Origin: DASQYE01 sp036389315
Lineage (GTDB): Bacteria > Acidobacteriota > Blastocatellia > Pyrinomonadales > Pyrinomonadaceae
Length of the DNA: 64,000 bases
Reading direction: 5' to 3'
Assembly (NCBI GenBank): GCA_036389315.1
Contig: DASVQF010000050.1
Span: 102,560-166,559 of the forward strand
Part shown: positions 1-8,679 of the stretch, piece after piece
Layout of the letters: every line of letters begins with the position of its first letter
Numbering within the stretch: position 1 is the stretch's first letter
The notes under the pieces: model-generated
What the model saw: only the letters and a program-made list of their open reading frames with translations
Told to the model about the DNA's origin: nothing
The model's database searches: none
Made by a program: the position numbers and the translations under genes

Positions 1-1
1 C

Positions 2-535
2 GGGCAGGCAGGGACTTCGGCGCGCGCGACCATTCGCGCCGAGATTGAATCCGTCTCAGGCGAGATCAGGCGCATCTGCGAAGACTTGAGCCCGTCCGTC
101 CTAGAGAACGTCGGGCTCGCGGCCGCCCTCGAATGGGCCCTCACGAACGCCCTCACGCACGCGCCGCCCGAGTGTAAGTTCGAGTATGAATTCGTGTGTG
201 ACGAAGGGTTGGACGAGCGCGCGGGCCTGGCTCCGGCCGAGCGCATACAGATTTACAGAATAGTGCAGGAGGCCATCAACAACATCTGCCGTCACGCCGG
301 CGCAACGCGCGTCCGCCTCTCCATCTCGACGAGCGACGAAGAGGGCTTCGTCCTCACCATAGAAGATAACGGACGCTCCTTTGACCCGCGCGATAAGAAG
401 ATCAGGCAGGGGCGCGGGCTCTCCGGCATCAAGGCCCGCGCGAGCCTCATAGATGCAGATGTCTCCTGGCGCAAGGGGCGCGGCGGCGGAACCCTCTTCA
501 CCCTGCGCAAGCCCCCGTCCGGCAATGCAGAATGA
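2..535 (+). CDS. Sensor histidine kinase, C-terminal part (5' end outside window)
   Basis: The reading frame is open from base 2, so the gene starts before the window. The visible part holds the end of a dimerisation/phosphoacceptor segment (EIRRICEDLSPSVLENVGL, typical of the HisKA_3 type used by DegS/NarX kinases) and a complete HATPase_c domain: N box around RIVQEAINNICRHAGA, G box DNGRSFDP, and GLSGIKARASLI. The phosphoacceptor His should lie in the missing part. Such kinases phosphorylate NarL/LuxR-type regulators, but no partner is visible. The stop codon lies inside the left arm of a long palindrome shared with the convergent phosphatase gene. The family call is firm; the signal sensed is unknown because the sensor half is missing. 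Confidence 0.85.
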   Translation, partial: GQAGTSARATIRAEIESVSGEIRRICEDLSPSVLENVGLAAALEWALTNALTHAPPECKFEYEFVCDEGLDERAGLAPAERIQIYRIVQEAINNICRHAGATRVRLSISTSDEEGFVLTIEDNGRSFDPRDKKIRQGRGLSGIKARASLIDADVSWRKGRGGGTLFTLRKPPSGNAE

Positions 536-583
536 TGAAGGCGGAATGAAAGAGAAGCTCTCTTTCATTCCGCCTTCATCATT
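531..583. terminator. Long perfect palindrome between convergent genes
   Basis: Two 25-bp perfect arms (531-555 and 559-583) flank a 3-nt AGC loop. It sits between the stop of the kinase and the stop of the convergent SpoIIE phosphatase, so it can serve as a bidirectional terminator. There is no clear T-tract. Its GATGAAGGCGG start is shared with the palindrome at 45017-45094, making it a member of a dispersed family rather than a one-off terminator. Confidence 0.75.
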
Positions 584-592
584 TCTTCCTCA

Positions 593-2398
593 TCACTTGA
601 CCTTCAGGACGATGAAGGTCATGTCGTCGTGCTGCGCAGCGCCCGCGCACCATCTTTGCAGGCTTCTCACCAGTTGGTCGCGCACCTCGTCCGCGCAGAG
701 GTGCGTGGCCTCTGCCAGGGCGCTTTGCAGCCGCTCTTCGCCGAACTCCTGCCCGGCTTCGTTGAGCGCCTCCGTCACGCCGTCCGTGTAGGCCACGAGC
801 AGGTCGCCCGATTGCAGTTGAATCGTCTCCTGCTCGTAGTGCGAATGATCGAAGAGCCCTATGACCAGGCCGCCCGTCGTCAGTCGCAGGCAGTCTCCGC
901 CCCGGCGATGGTCGCCCGAGATGGAATCCGGCAGCGCCAGCACGTCCGCGATTATCTGCTCGGCGGTCTCTGCCGGAGAGACGCTCTTGACGCTCAGGAA
1001 AGGTTCGCTCGCGTCGCGCCCGCGATTGGCTTCCGTCACCATGCGCTTGACCCTCGCAGCGCCCGCAGCCCTCAACAGCAGCGGCGGATTGTGCCCGGCG
1101 TTGATGTAGGTCAGCCGCCTCGTCCTTTCGTCGAACTGCGCGTAGAAGAAGGTGACGTAGGTCGCCGTCCCCGTCGAGCTACAGAGCAGGCGGTTGATGG
1201 TCGAGACCAGTTCGGAGAGCGAGGCGTTGCGCCCGCGCTGCGCGGAGGCGGGGGCCATCGTCTGGCTGCGAAGGCTTGCCTGCACGATTGACATCACCAG
1301 CGCCGCAGAGATGCCCTTACCGGCGACATCGGCGACGGCTATGCCTATCTGCTCGTCGTCGAGGGCGAGGAAGTCGTAGTAATCGCCGCCGACTCCGCGC
1401 GCCGGCTGGCAGTAACCGGCAAGCTCCAATGAAGCAGAGAGGGGCGGGCTTTCGGGAAAGAGCCGCTGCTGCACTTCGGAGGCGAGGGCCAGCTCGCGGC
1501 GCAGGCGTTCCTCTTCGACCGTGCGCTCGACCAGCTTTGAATTCTCTATGACGAAGGCCAGCTCGCCCGCCACAGACATCAGCATCTCCTTGTCGGCGAC
1601 CGAATAGGGACGCCGCGCCCGTCTTGGGCCAATGGAGAGAATGCCGACGAGCTGCTGTTTGATTCTGATCTGGACGAGCAGGCTGGCCTTGATGCGACGG
1701 AGCGTCTCGCTCTCTTTCTCGCGGGCCTCGCGCAATTCGGGCGAGGAGGTCAGGAAGGCTCGCTCCCAGGCGTCGAAATCCGCCTCCTCTATGAGCCAGG
1801 GCGTCGTCAAACGGTGCAGGCGCTTGACGACGAAAGCGTCGCGCCCGAGCGAGAGGCCCGGACGCAGCACCGTCTCGTCATCCGTGGCGCTTCTGGGCTC
1901 GTAGGTTCTGTGCAGGCTGCGCTGCGCCGAGAAGATGCGGCACACGTATTCGCCCGTCTCGTCGTTGCGAACGAAGATCGAGACGCTCTCGGTTTGAAGC
2001 GCGTCACCAATTTTGTTGACGATGGAATGATAGAGTTGATCCATATTCGTCGCCGCTCGCGCCTCTTGTCCGAGGTCGAAGAGAATGCGCCGCTCGTCGT
2101 AAGGCGCTGGGGAAAAGTAGCGTTCCAGGACAGGTACTACGTGGCGGAAGAGAAGCAAGTGAAGCAGTACGAGGAGCGCCACCAGAGCGACGAGCACGAG
2201 GAGGTCTGCGCGCGCTCCCCACCTGTCGACACGCACGCCCCGGCTCCCGCTCAAGACGTAGAGCAAGGCGCTTCCGAAGAGGATGCCTTCAAAGATGATG
2301 ACGAGCCGCGCGACAGACACGTGCTGCTGCCACCACTTGGAGAGGCGGCGCGTCAGCCGTCTCAGACGGGGACGAACGATGCGCGGTAAGATTCTCAT
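593..2398 (-). CDS. Membrane-anchored GAF-SpoIIE/PP2C-type serine phosphatase (RsbU-like)
   Basis: A 601-residue protein. Two hydrophobic helices lie near the N-terminus (about residues 29-49 and 64-91), followed by a GAF-like region (about 105-290) and a C-terminal SpoIIE/PP2C phosphatase domain (about 330-600). Phosphatase motifs include GGDYYDF, VADVAGKGISAALVMS, YINAGHNPPLLLR and AYTDGVTEALNEAGQEFG, which contain the metal-binding Asp residues of the family. Related proteins dephosphorylate anti-sigma antagonists, but no STAS or RsbW-like partner is seen here. The gene begins 12 bp after the stop of the ADOP permease upstream, suggesting cotranscription. Function at family level is firm; the substrate is unknown. 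Confidence 0.88.
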   Translation of the reverse strand: MRILPRIVRPRLRRLTRRLSKWWQQHVSVARLVIIFEGILFGSALLYVLSGSRGVRVDRWGARADLLVLVALVALLVLLHLLLFRHVVPVLERYFSPAPYDERRILFDLGQEARAATNMDQLYHSIVNKIGDALQTESVSIFVRNDETGEYVCRIFSAQRSLHRTYEPRSATDDETVLRPGLSLGRDAFVVKRLHRLTTPWLIEEADFDAWERAFLTSSPELREAREKESETLRRIKASLLVQIRIKQQLVGILSIGPRRARRPYSVADKEMLMSVAGELAFVIENSKLVERTVEEERLRRELALASEVQQRLFPESPPLSASLELAGYCQPARGVGGDYYDFLALDDEQIGIAVADVAGKGISAALVMSIVQASLRSQTMAPASAQRGRNASLSELVSTINRLLCSSTGTATYVTFFYAQFDERTRRLTYINAGHNPPLLLRAAGAARVKRMVTEANRGRDASEPFLSVKSVSPAETAEQIIADVLALPDSISGDHRRGGDCLRLTTGGLVIGLFDHSHYEQETIQLQSGDLLVAYTDGVTEALNEAGQEFGEERLQSALAEATHLCADEVRDQLVRSLQRWCAGAAQHDDMTFIVLKVK

Positions 2399-2410
2399 CC
2401 AATCAAAAGC

Positions 2411-4810
2411 CTATTCGTAACGGAGCGCGACCATCGGGTCTACCTTCGTCGCTCTTCGCGCGGGCACGTAGCAGGCCAGAAGCGCCACCATCAGGAGCAG
2501 CGCCGAGACACCCGCAAACGTCCACGGGTCTGTCGCCTTCACGCCATAGAGCAGGCTCGCCATCAAGCGCGTCAACCCGAAGGCCCCGAGGATGCCTAAG
2601 AGGACGCCGACGAGCGCCAAGACCAGCCCTTGCCCGACCACCAGCCTGAGGACATCGCGCGGCTGAGCGCCCAGCGCCATCCGGATGCCTATCTCGCGCG
2701 TGCTCTGTGTAACGGTATACGACATCACGCTGTATATGCCAACCATCGAGAGCAGCATCGCGACGCCTGCGAAGATCGTCAGCAGCAGCATATTCATCCG
2801 CCGCTCCGAGACGGACTTGGTGATGACCGTCTCCATCGTCTGCACATTATAGACCGGCAGGTTCGGGTCAACGGCCAGGACTTCGCGGCGAATTTCGGGA
2901 ATCAGCCCTTCGGGGTCTTGCGCGCCGCGAACGACCAGAGTCATGCTCTGCGTATAAGAGGCGGCCTGCTCGTAGGGCATAAATAGCTCCTGCATCACGG
3001 GACGCGTCAGGCCCGATTGCTTCACGTCGCCGACGACCCCGACGATCTCCACCCACTCCCGGCCAGGCTTGATGCGCTTGCCCAAAGCGTCCTGCCCTGT
3101 CAGGTACTTGTTGACGAAAGTCTGGTTCACGATCACCACGCCGCGAGCGCCTTCACGATCACGCTCGTCGAAAAATCTTCCGCGCAATAGCGGAATGCCG
3201 AGCGTGCGGAAATAGTCCTGGCTGACCACGCGATATTCCGCGAAGGGGAGTTGGCCCGCCCCGTAGCTCTGCCCTTCTATCTCCACGTCGCCGTTGTAGC
3301 CCGTGCGCAGGAGCGGCAGAATGTTGATGACGGCCGCCGCCTCCACACCCGGCAGAGCCTTTACCCTATCCAGCACCCGCGTGTAAAAACTGGTCGCCAT
3401 CTGCGGCTTCGGATACTTCGCCTCGGGCAGAGAGATGGCGAGCGTCAGGACGTTCTCGGGGCGCATCCCTGTCTCGACCTCTTGCAGGCGCATGAAGCTC
3501 TTGATGAGCAAGCCAGCGCCGACCAAAAGCACCAGGGCCGAAGCCACCTCGGCTATGACCAGGAGGCTACGCAGACGATTGCGGCGCTGGCTGCTTCCGG
3601 CATTCCCGCCTTCCTTCAAAGCCTCCTGCACATCGGTCTTGGAGACCTGCAAGGCCGGGGCCATCCCGAATCCTACGCCCGTCAGCAAAGAGAGCAGAAG
3701 TGTAAAGCCCGCGACCCTCCAATCCAGCGTGACCTCGCCCGCGCGCGGCAGGGAATTACCCGCCAGCGCGAGCAGCCCGTCAACTCCCCACCGCGCGAGT
3801 AACAAGCCGAGGGCCCCGCCCAGCACAGCGAGCAGCAAGCTCTCCGTCAAGAACTGTCTCATCAATCGCCAGCGCCCCGCCCCGAGAGCCATGCGGACAG
3901 CAATCTCTCTTTGCCGAGCTGCGGCCCGCGCCAGCAAGAGGTTCGCGACGTTCGTGCAGGAGATCAGGAGGACGAACCCGACCGCGCCGAGCAAGACCAT
4001 CAAGGCGGGCCGTATGAACTGCACCATGTCCTCCTGAAGCGCAAAGAGCCTGATGCCGCGCTTGGCCTGATCTTCCGGGTACTGCTCTTCAAGGCGGCGT
4101 GCGATCAGGCTCATCTGCTCCTGCGCCTGAGAGAACTCTACACCGGGCTTGAGTCGTGCGATCACGAGGTAACTGTGAGTGCCGCGACTCTTCTGCTCCT
4201 CCTCTGTAAAGACGAGCGGAACCCACAAGTCCGTTAACCGCGACGGATATTGAAAGGCTGGCGACATGACTCCTATGACCGTGAAGCTCTCGCCGCCGAG
4301 CGCAACGGTCTGGCCCACAACCTTCGGGTCTGCTCCGAAATTGCGCCGCCAGAGCCGGTCGCTCAGCACGACGACGCGCGACTGTCCCGGCCGGTCTTCG
4401 CCCTCAAGAAAGGTGCGGCCCAACTGTGGCCTCACGCCCAGCAGGTCGAAGAAGTTGGCCGAAGCCGTGACGCCCGAGACGCGCTCCGGGTGGTCTCCTT
4501 CCTGAAGACTGAAATTCCCGTACTGGAAGGCCCCTATCCCCGTGAACACATCGTTCTGCTCACGCCAGTCCTTGAGGTTGGGCACAGAGACAGAGCCCCT
4601 ATCGAATTTAGCGGTCGTCTCCCAGAGGCTCACCAACCGCTCCGGCTCTGTAAAGGGCAGCGGGCGAAGCAGCACGGCGTTGACGACGGTGAAGATCGAG
4701 CTGTTGGCCCCTATCCCGAGGGCCAGCGTGAGCACGGCTACGATAGTGAAAGTCGGATGCTTGAGAAGCAAGCGCGCGCCGTATCGCAGGTCTTGCCAGA
4801 GCGTTCTCAT
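2411..4810 (-). CDS. ADOP-type MacB/FtsX permease (no prefix domain)
   Basis: A 799-residue permease with the duplicated MacB-PCD/FtsX architecture of acidobacterial orphan permeases. The N-terminus MRTLWQDLRYGARLLLKHP leads into the first membrane helix (VAVLTLALGIGANSSIF). A periplasmic domain follows, then an FtsX helix block around residues 275-390, a second periplasmic domain and a final FtsX block ending PARRATKVDPMVALRYE. MacB-like proteins use ATP hydrolysis to work on substrates from the periplasmic side, but no ABC ATPase is encoded nearby, hence 'orphan'. It lies downstream of another ADOP gene and a terminator-like hairpin, and directly upstream of the SpoIIE phosphatase. The substrate cannot be told from sequence. 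Confidence 0.9.
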   Translation of the reverse strand: MRTLWQDLRYGARLLLKHPTFTIVAVLTLALGIGANSSIFTVVNAVLLRPLPFTEPERLVSLWETTAKFDRGSVSVPNLKDWREQNDVFTGIGAFQYGNFSLQEGDHPERVSGVTASANFFDLLGVRPQLGRTFLEGEDRPGQSRVVVLSDRLWRRNFGADPKVVGQTVALGGESFTVIGVMSPAFQYPSRLTDLWVPLVFTEEEQKSRGTHSYLVIARLKPGVEFSQAQEQMSLIARRLEEQYPEDQAKRGIRLFALQEDMVQFIRPALMVLLGAVGFVLLISCTNVANLLLARAAARQREIAVRMALGAGRWRLMRQFLTESLLLAVLGGALGLLLARWGVDGLLALAGNSLPRAGEVTLDWRVAGFTLLLSLLTGVGFGMAPALQVSKTDVQEALKEGGNAGSSQRRNRLRSLLVIAEVASALVLLVGAGLLIKSFMRLQEVETGMRPENVLTLAISLPEAKYPKPQMATSFYTRVLDRVKALPGVEAAAVINILPLLRTGYNGDVEIEGQSYGAGQLPFAEYRVVSQDYFRTLGIPLLRGRFFDERDREGARGVVIVNQTFVNKYLTGQDALGKRIKPGREWVEIVGVVGDVKQSGLTRPVMQELFMPYEQAASYTQSMTLVVRGAQDPEGLIPEIRREVLAVDPNLPVYNVQTMETVITKSVSERRMNMLLLTIFAGVAMLLSMVGIYSVMSYTVTQSTREIGIRMALGAQPRDVLRLVVGQGLVLALVGVLLGILGAFGLTRLMASLLYGVKATDPWTFAGVSALLLMVALLACYVPARRATKVDPMVALRYE

Positions 4811-4937
4811 CCCTTCCCCTCCGAAATTTTACCGATTTATAAGCTGCTGCGGACAACCAGCGCCGGGCGCTCCTCTAGCGGTCTCATTAATAAGACACCG
4901 CAGCCCCCGGCTTTATGGCAACAATTTTTTTTGCATA

Positions 4938-4983
4938 AAAAGTCAGTAGCGGCCCGTTTTTCAACAGACCGCTACTGACTTTT
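4938..4983 (-). terminator. Intrinsic terminator of the 5003-7639 permease gene
   Basis: Perfect 15-bp arms at 4938-4952 and 4969-4983 with a 16-nt loop. Read on the minus strand, the second arm runs into a T-rich stretch. It lies directly after the stop of the prefix-bearing ADOP permease and before the start of the next one, so the two tandem permeases are probably separate transcription units. Confidence 0.7.
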
Positions 4984-5002
4984 GCGTGCTCGCTCTTTTT
5001 CG

Positions 5003-7639
5003 TCACTCATTCCTGAGCGCGACGAGCGGGTCTATCCTGGTCGCTCTGCGCGCCGGAATGAAGCAGGCGGCGACGGCGACGCCTGTCAGCAGCAAGGGGA
5101 TGAGCGCGAACGTGATCGGATCGACGGCGCTGACGCCATAGAGCAGGCTCGACAAAAGGCGCGTCGCCAGAAACGAGAGCCCCAAGCCTACGACGACGCC
5201 GATGATGGCGAGCTTTAGTCCCTGCCAGATCACTATCTTGAGCACGTCGCGCCGCTGCGCGCCGAGCGCCATCCGGATGCCTATCTCGTGCGTCCGCTGC
5301 GCCACCATGTAGCTCATCACGCCATAGATGCCTATCGTCGCCAGTATCAACGCCACGCCCGCAAACAGCCCCAGGAGCAGCGTATAGAAACGGGGCTGCG
5401 AGATGGAGTTCTCAAACTGTTGGGCCAACGTGCGGTTTCCGACGGGCTGGTCAGGGTCAATGGCCTGCACCTCTCTGCGAATCGGCATGGCGAGGCTCGC
5501 CGGGTCGCCCTTCGTGCGCGCCAGCACGTACATGAACGTCACTGGCGACTCAAGATAATGGGTGAAGATTTCCGGCTCCGCGTCTCCAGTCAAGTTGAAC
5601 TGCTTGGCGTCGCCCACTACGCCGACTATCTCATAAGGCGTGTTGCCGCCGCGCAGGTACAGGCGCTCTCCCAGAGGGTCTTTGTCGGGGAAGATGCGGC
5701 GGGCCAGGGTCTCGTTAACGAGCACGGTCTTGGGCCCACTGGCGTCGTCGCGCTCGGTAAAGAGCCGCCCGCGCTTTAAGGGAATGCTCATCGTCTGGAA
5801 ATAGTCTGCGCCGACAGTGTTGATGACGGCGGTCAACTCCTGTCCCTGCGGCTGCGGGGCGCGGCCCGCGACCGCATAAGCCTGCAAGCGGCTGTTGCCC
5901 TGAAGCGGCAGCGCCGTGATGCCTCCGACCGATTCGACGCCCGGCAGAGCGCGCACCCTCTCGAACAACTCTTTGAAGAAAGCAACGCCGCGATTGGCTT
6001 CCGCATACTTCTGCGGCGGCAGCACGAGCTGCGAATTCACAAGCACGCCCTCGGCCTTAAAGCCCGGATCGACATTCCTCATCGCGACGAAGCTGCGAAT
6101 CAGGAGGCCAGCGCCGATCAAGAGCACGAGCGAGAGCACGACTTCGGTGACGACCAGGACGCTGCGGAAGCGATGCTGCCCACGGCCTCCCGTAGAGCCG
6201 CGACTGCTGTCCTTGAGTATCTCGTTCAGGTTAGGGTTGGTCGTCTGCCAGGCTGGCATGAGCCCGAAGATGAGCCCCGTGATGACGGAGATCAGAAGCG
6301 TAAAGGCGAGCACTGTCGGGTCGATGCCAATCTCTTCGACGCGCGGCGTGAAGGGCGGAATAAAGCTCACGAGGACTTTCAAGCCGAGGACGGCGAGCAG
6401 CACTCCGCACGTTCCGCCGATGAGCCCCAGCATCACACTCTCCGTCAACAGTTGGCGCAGGATGCGCAGCCTTGTTGCGCCGATGGCCGTCCTCAGCGCG
6501 ACCTCTTTGCGGCGCGCAGTCATCCTGGCCGAAAGCAGGCTCGCGACGTTGACGCATGCGATCAGGAGCACGAAGAAGACAGCGCCCAACAGCACGAACA
6601 TGGCCGGGCGCAGGAAACCGACGATTGATTCATGCAAGGGCTGTATGAAGACGCCCCAGCCCGTATTGGTCTGCGGGTAAGACTGCTGCAACTGGCGCGC
6701 GATGGTTCCCATCTCGGCGCGCGCGCCCTCTTCCGTCACCCCGTCTTTGAGCCGCCCGACGACTTGCAGCCTGTAGTCTGCGCGGTCTTGCAGCTCCTCG
6801 TTTGTGAAGGCCAGGGGCTTCCAGACTTCCGTGTTGTTGTCTGGAAACTTGAAGCTGGCGCGTATGACGCCGATGACTGTAAACGTCCGGTCGTTCATCT
6901 TCACGGTCTGACCTATGATCTTAGGGTCTGCGCCGAAATGGCGTCGCCAAACGGTCTCGCTCAGGACGACGACCATATCGCTGCCGGGCCGCTCCTCGTC
7001 CGCCGTAAAGGCCCGGCCGAGCAGAAGCTTTTCGCCCATCAGGTCGAAGAAGTTGGCCGACACGGAATAGCCGTTGAGGCGCTCGGCCCCTGTTTCCGCC
7101 GTGTGACGAAAGATCGTGCTCTCGAAGGCTGCCATCTCACTGAAGGAGCGGCTCTGGCTTTTCCAGTCGAGGAAGTCCGGCGGCGAGACCGGAAACTGCT
7201 GAAGCTGGCGCTGCGGGTTGCTCCCCTGTAGATACATGATGCGGTCAGGCTCTTTGAAGGGGAGCGGCCGCAGGATGACAGCGTTGACGATGGAGAAGAT
7301 GGCCGTGTTCGCGCCTATCCCGAGGGCGAGCGTCAACACCGCGACCAACGTGAAGCCAGGGTTCTTGCGCAGTACGCGCGTGCCGTAGCGCAGGTCTTGT
7401 AACAGAGTCTCCATAAATCCTATTCCTCTCAGCTCACGACATAATTCCTTGATTCGTCCGACGCGGCCGAACCGGCGTCGCGCGTCGCGCATGGCCTCTT
7501 CCTCCGTCATCCCCACGGCCATGTTGTCGAGCGCGCGCATCTCAAGGTGAAAGCGAATCTCTTCCTCTATGTCGCGGTCAATCCGCTCAAGGCGGAAGAG
7601 GTTCCTCACTCCCTTGATGAAACTTCGCAGGGGGAACAT
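5003..7639 (-). CDS. ADOP-type permease with N-terminal prefix domain
   Basis: An 878-residue permease. About 75 extra N-terminal residues (LERIDRDIEEEIRFHLEMR ... EEAMRDARRRFG) match the helical prefix domain found on PadR-linked ADOP proteins. The usual start ETLLQDLRYGTRVLRKNPGF follows, then two periplasmic domains and two FtsX blocks ending PARRATRIDPLVALRNE. It sits 15 bp after a PadR regulator on the same strand, the standard pairing for this class, so PadR is expected to control both genes from the promoter at 8012-8048. No ATPase partner is nearby. Family call firm, substrate unknown. Confidence 0.9.
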   Translation of the reverse strand: MFPLRSFIKGVRNLFRLERIDRDIEEEIRFHLEMRALDNMAVGMTEEEAMRDARRRFGRVGRIKELCRELRGIGFMETLLQDLRYGTRVLRKNPGFTLVAVLTLALGIGANTAIFSIVNAVILRPLPFKEPDRIMYLQGSNPQRQLQQFPVSPPDFLDWKSQSRSFSEMAAFESTIFRHTAETGAERLNGYSVSANFFDLMGEKLLLGRAFTADEERPGSDMVVVLSETVWRRHFGADPKIIGQTVKMNDRTFTVIGVIRASFKFPDNNTEVWKPLAFTNEELQDRADYRLQVVGRLKDGVTEEGARAEMGTIARQLQQSYPQTNTGWGVFIQPLHESIVGFLRPAMFVLLGAVFFVLLIACVNVASLLSARMTARRKEVALRTAIGATRLRILRQLLTESVMLGLIGGTCGVLLAVLGLKVLVSFIPPFTPRVEEIGIDPTVLAFTLLISVITGLIFGLMPAWQTTNPNLNEILKDSSRGSTGGRGQHRFRSVLVVTEVVLSLVLLIGAGLLIRSFVAMRNVDPGFKAEGVLVNSQLVLPPQKYAEANRGVAFFKELFERVRALPGVESVGGITALPLQGNSRLQAYAVAGRAPQPQGQELTAVINTVGADYFQTMSIPLKRGRLFTERDDASGPKTVLVNETLARRIFPDKDPLGERLYLRGGNTPYEIVGVVGDAKQFNLTGDAEPEIFTHYLESPVTFMYVLARTKGDPASLAMPIRREVQAIDPDQPVGNRTLAQQFENSISQPRFYTLLLGLFAGVALILATIGIYGVMSYMVAQRTHEIGIRMALGAQRRDVLKIVIWQGLKLAIIGVVVGLGLSFLATRLLSSLLYGVSAVDPITFALIPLLLTGVAVAACFIPARRATRIDPLVALRNE

Positions 7640-7654
7640 CCTTCTTAAAAGCTC

Positions 7655-7987
7655 CTATGCCGTCTGCATTACTTTCGAGATCGCTTCGGAGAGACGGGCC
7701 CAGTTGGTCTGCTCGTCGGCGAGCTGCCTGCGACCCGTCCGCGTCAGCTTGTAGAACTTGGCCCGGCGATTGTTTTCCGACAATCCCCACTCGGCCTCTA
7801 TCCAGCCCCGCTCCTCCATCCTGTGCAAAGACGGATAGAGCGAGCCCTCTTCGACTTGCAGCACGTCGTCCGAGACCTGCTGAATCCGCCGCACGATGCT
7901 GTAGCCGTGCATCGGGCCCAACGTCAGCGTCTTCAGGATCAGCATATCCAGCGTGCCCTGTAGCAGTTCGGTGCGTGTGTCGCTCAA
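7655..7987 (-). CDS. PadR-family transcriptional regulator
   Basis: About 110 residues with the PadR winged helix-turn-helix: LLQGTLDMLILKTL, GPMHGYSIVRRI, then EEGSLYPSLHRMEERGWIEA and a C-terminal helix. I chose the TTG at 7987 because a GGGAGGAGG Shine-Dalgarno lies just before it; the ATG at 8008 would put that site inside the coding sequence. It precedes the prefix-bearing ADOP permease by 15 bp. PadR proteins are ligand-responsive repressors that usually bind their own promoter, and the palindrome at 8012-8039 is the obvious candidate operator. Confidence 0.92.
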   Translation of the reverse strand: MSDTRTELLQGTLDMLILKTLTLGPMHGYSIVRRIQQVSDDVLQVEEGSLYPSLHRMEERGWIEAEWGLSENNRRAKFYKLTRTGRRQLADEQTNWARLSEAISKVMQTA

Positions 7988-8011
7988 GCGTTCCTCCTCC
8001 CATACCATGTC

Positions 8012-8048
8012 TAGGGGTCTGTATACGCCCCTTCCCCTACCGTGTCAA
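8012..8048 (-). promoter_or_regulatory. padR-ADOP promoter with overlapping palindromic operator
   Basis: On the minus strand a consensus -35 TTGACA (8043-8048) and -10 TATACA (8020-8025) are separated by exactly 17 bp. An inverted repeat, TAGGGG (8012-8017) and CCCCTA (8034-8039) with a 16-bp spacer, spans the -10 and spacer. The second PadR gene has an operator of the same geometry at the same distance from its -35. This placement suits repression by blocking RNA polymerase. Confidence 0.75.
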
Positions 8049-8061
8049 GGGGAGCGGAAAG

Positions 8062-8142
8062 AAAAAATGTAAAAAGACAAAGGGCGCAAGTGGAAGAACA
8101 GCCTGGGCGGTCATCCTTCACTTTCGCCCTTTTACATTTTTT
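8062..8142 (-). terminator. Imperfect inverted repeat after the ybaK-like gene
   Basis: AAAAAATGTAAAA near 8062 pairs with TTTTACATTTTTT ending near 8142. An inner imperfect GGGCG/CGCCC stem extends the structure. It follows the stop of the ybaK-like gene on the minus strand and lies just upstream of the padR promoter, so it probably ends that transcript. Confidence 0.5.
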
Positions 8143-8151
8143 ACTTTTGCC

Positions 8152-8637
8152 TTACCGGATGCTGACTTCTACCTCTGTGACGCTCAGAGCGCGCTTCAGG
8201 TCTTGCGGCTCAATCTCGACCAGGAATCCGCGCTTCCCGCCGTTGATGAAGATACGCGGCAGCTCGAAGATCGTGCGCTCGGCGTAGATGGGAAGAGGGC
8301 GGCGCGTGCCGAAAGGGCTGGTTCCTCCGAAGAGGTAGCCGGTCTGCTTCTGCGCCGCTTCGACCGCGCAGGGCGCGACCTGCTTTGCTCCGATTGTCCG
8401 AGCCAGTTGCTTAGTAGAGACTTCCCTGTCGCCGTGCATCAAGACCAGGAGCGTTTGACGGCGGTCTGTCTCCATCACGAGCGTCTTGATGACCGCGTGT
8501 TCATCCACGCCGAGCGCCTCGGCCGAGCGGCCTGTGCCGCCGTGCTCTTCGTAGGCGTAGAGGTGCGGCGTGAAGGCTATCTTCTTCTCCCGCAGCGCGC
8601 GGATGGCGGGCGTGATCGGATAATCCTGCTTGTCCAA
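8152..8637 (-). CDS. ybaK: YbaK/EbsC-type aminoacyl-tRNA deacylase
   Basis: A 161-residue single-domain protein of the YbaK family, which hydrolyses Cys wrongly attached to tRNA-Pro and related mischarged tRNAs in the cytoplasm. Visible hallmarks are TPAIRALREKKIAF at the N-terminus, EHAVIKTLVM with the conserved Lys, and FGGTSPFGTRRPLPIY, the glycine-rich pocket loop. Length is normal for the family. The start is TTG, preceded by GGAGGAGAG at a suitable distance. It lies 42 bp downstream of the MFS gene on the same strand and may be cotranscribed with it. Confidence 0.9.
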   Translation of the reverse strand: MDKQDYPITPAIRALREKKIAFTPHLYAYEEHGGTGRSAEALGVDEHAVIKTLVMETDRRQTLLVLMHGDREVSTKQLARTIGAKQVAPCAVEAAQKQTGYLFGGTSPFGTRRPLPIYAERTIFELPRIFINGGKRGFLVEIEPQDLKRALSVTEVEVSIR

Positions 8638-8679
8638 GCGAAGTTCTCTCCTCCGGAAATCCCGCCGGGCCGTTGAAGC

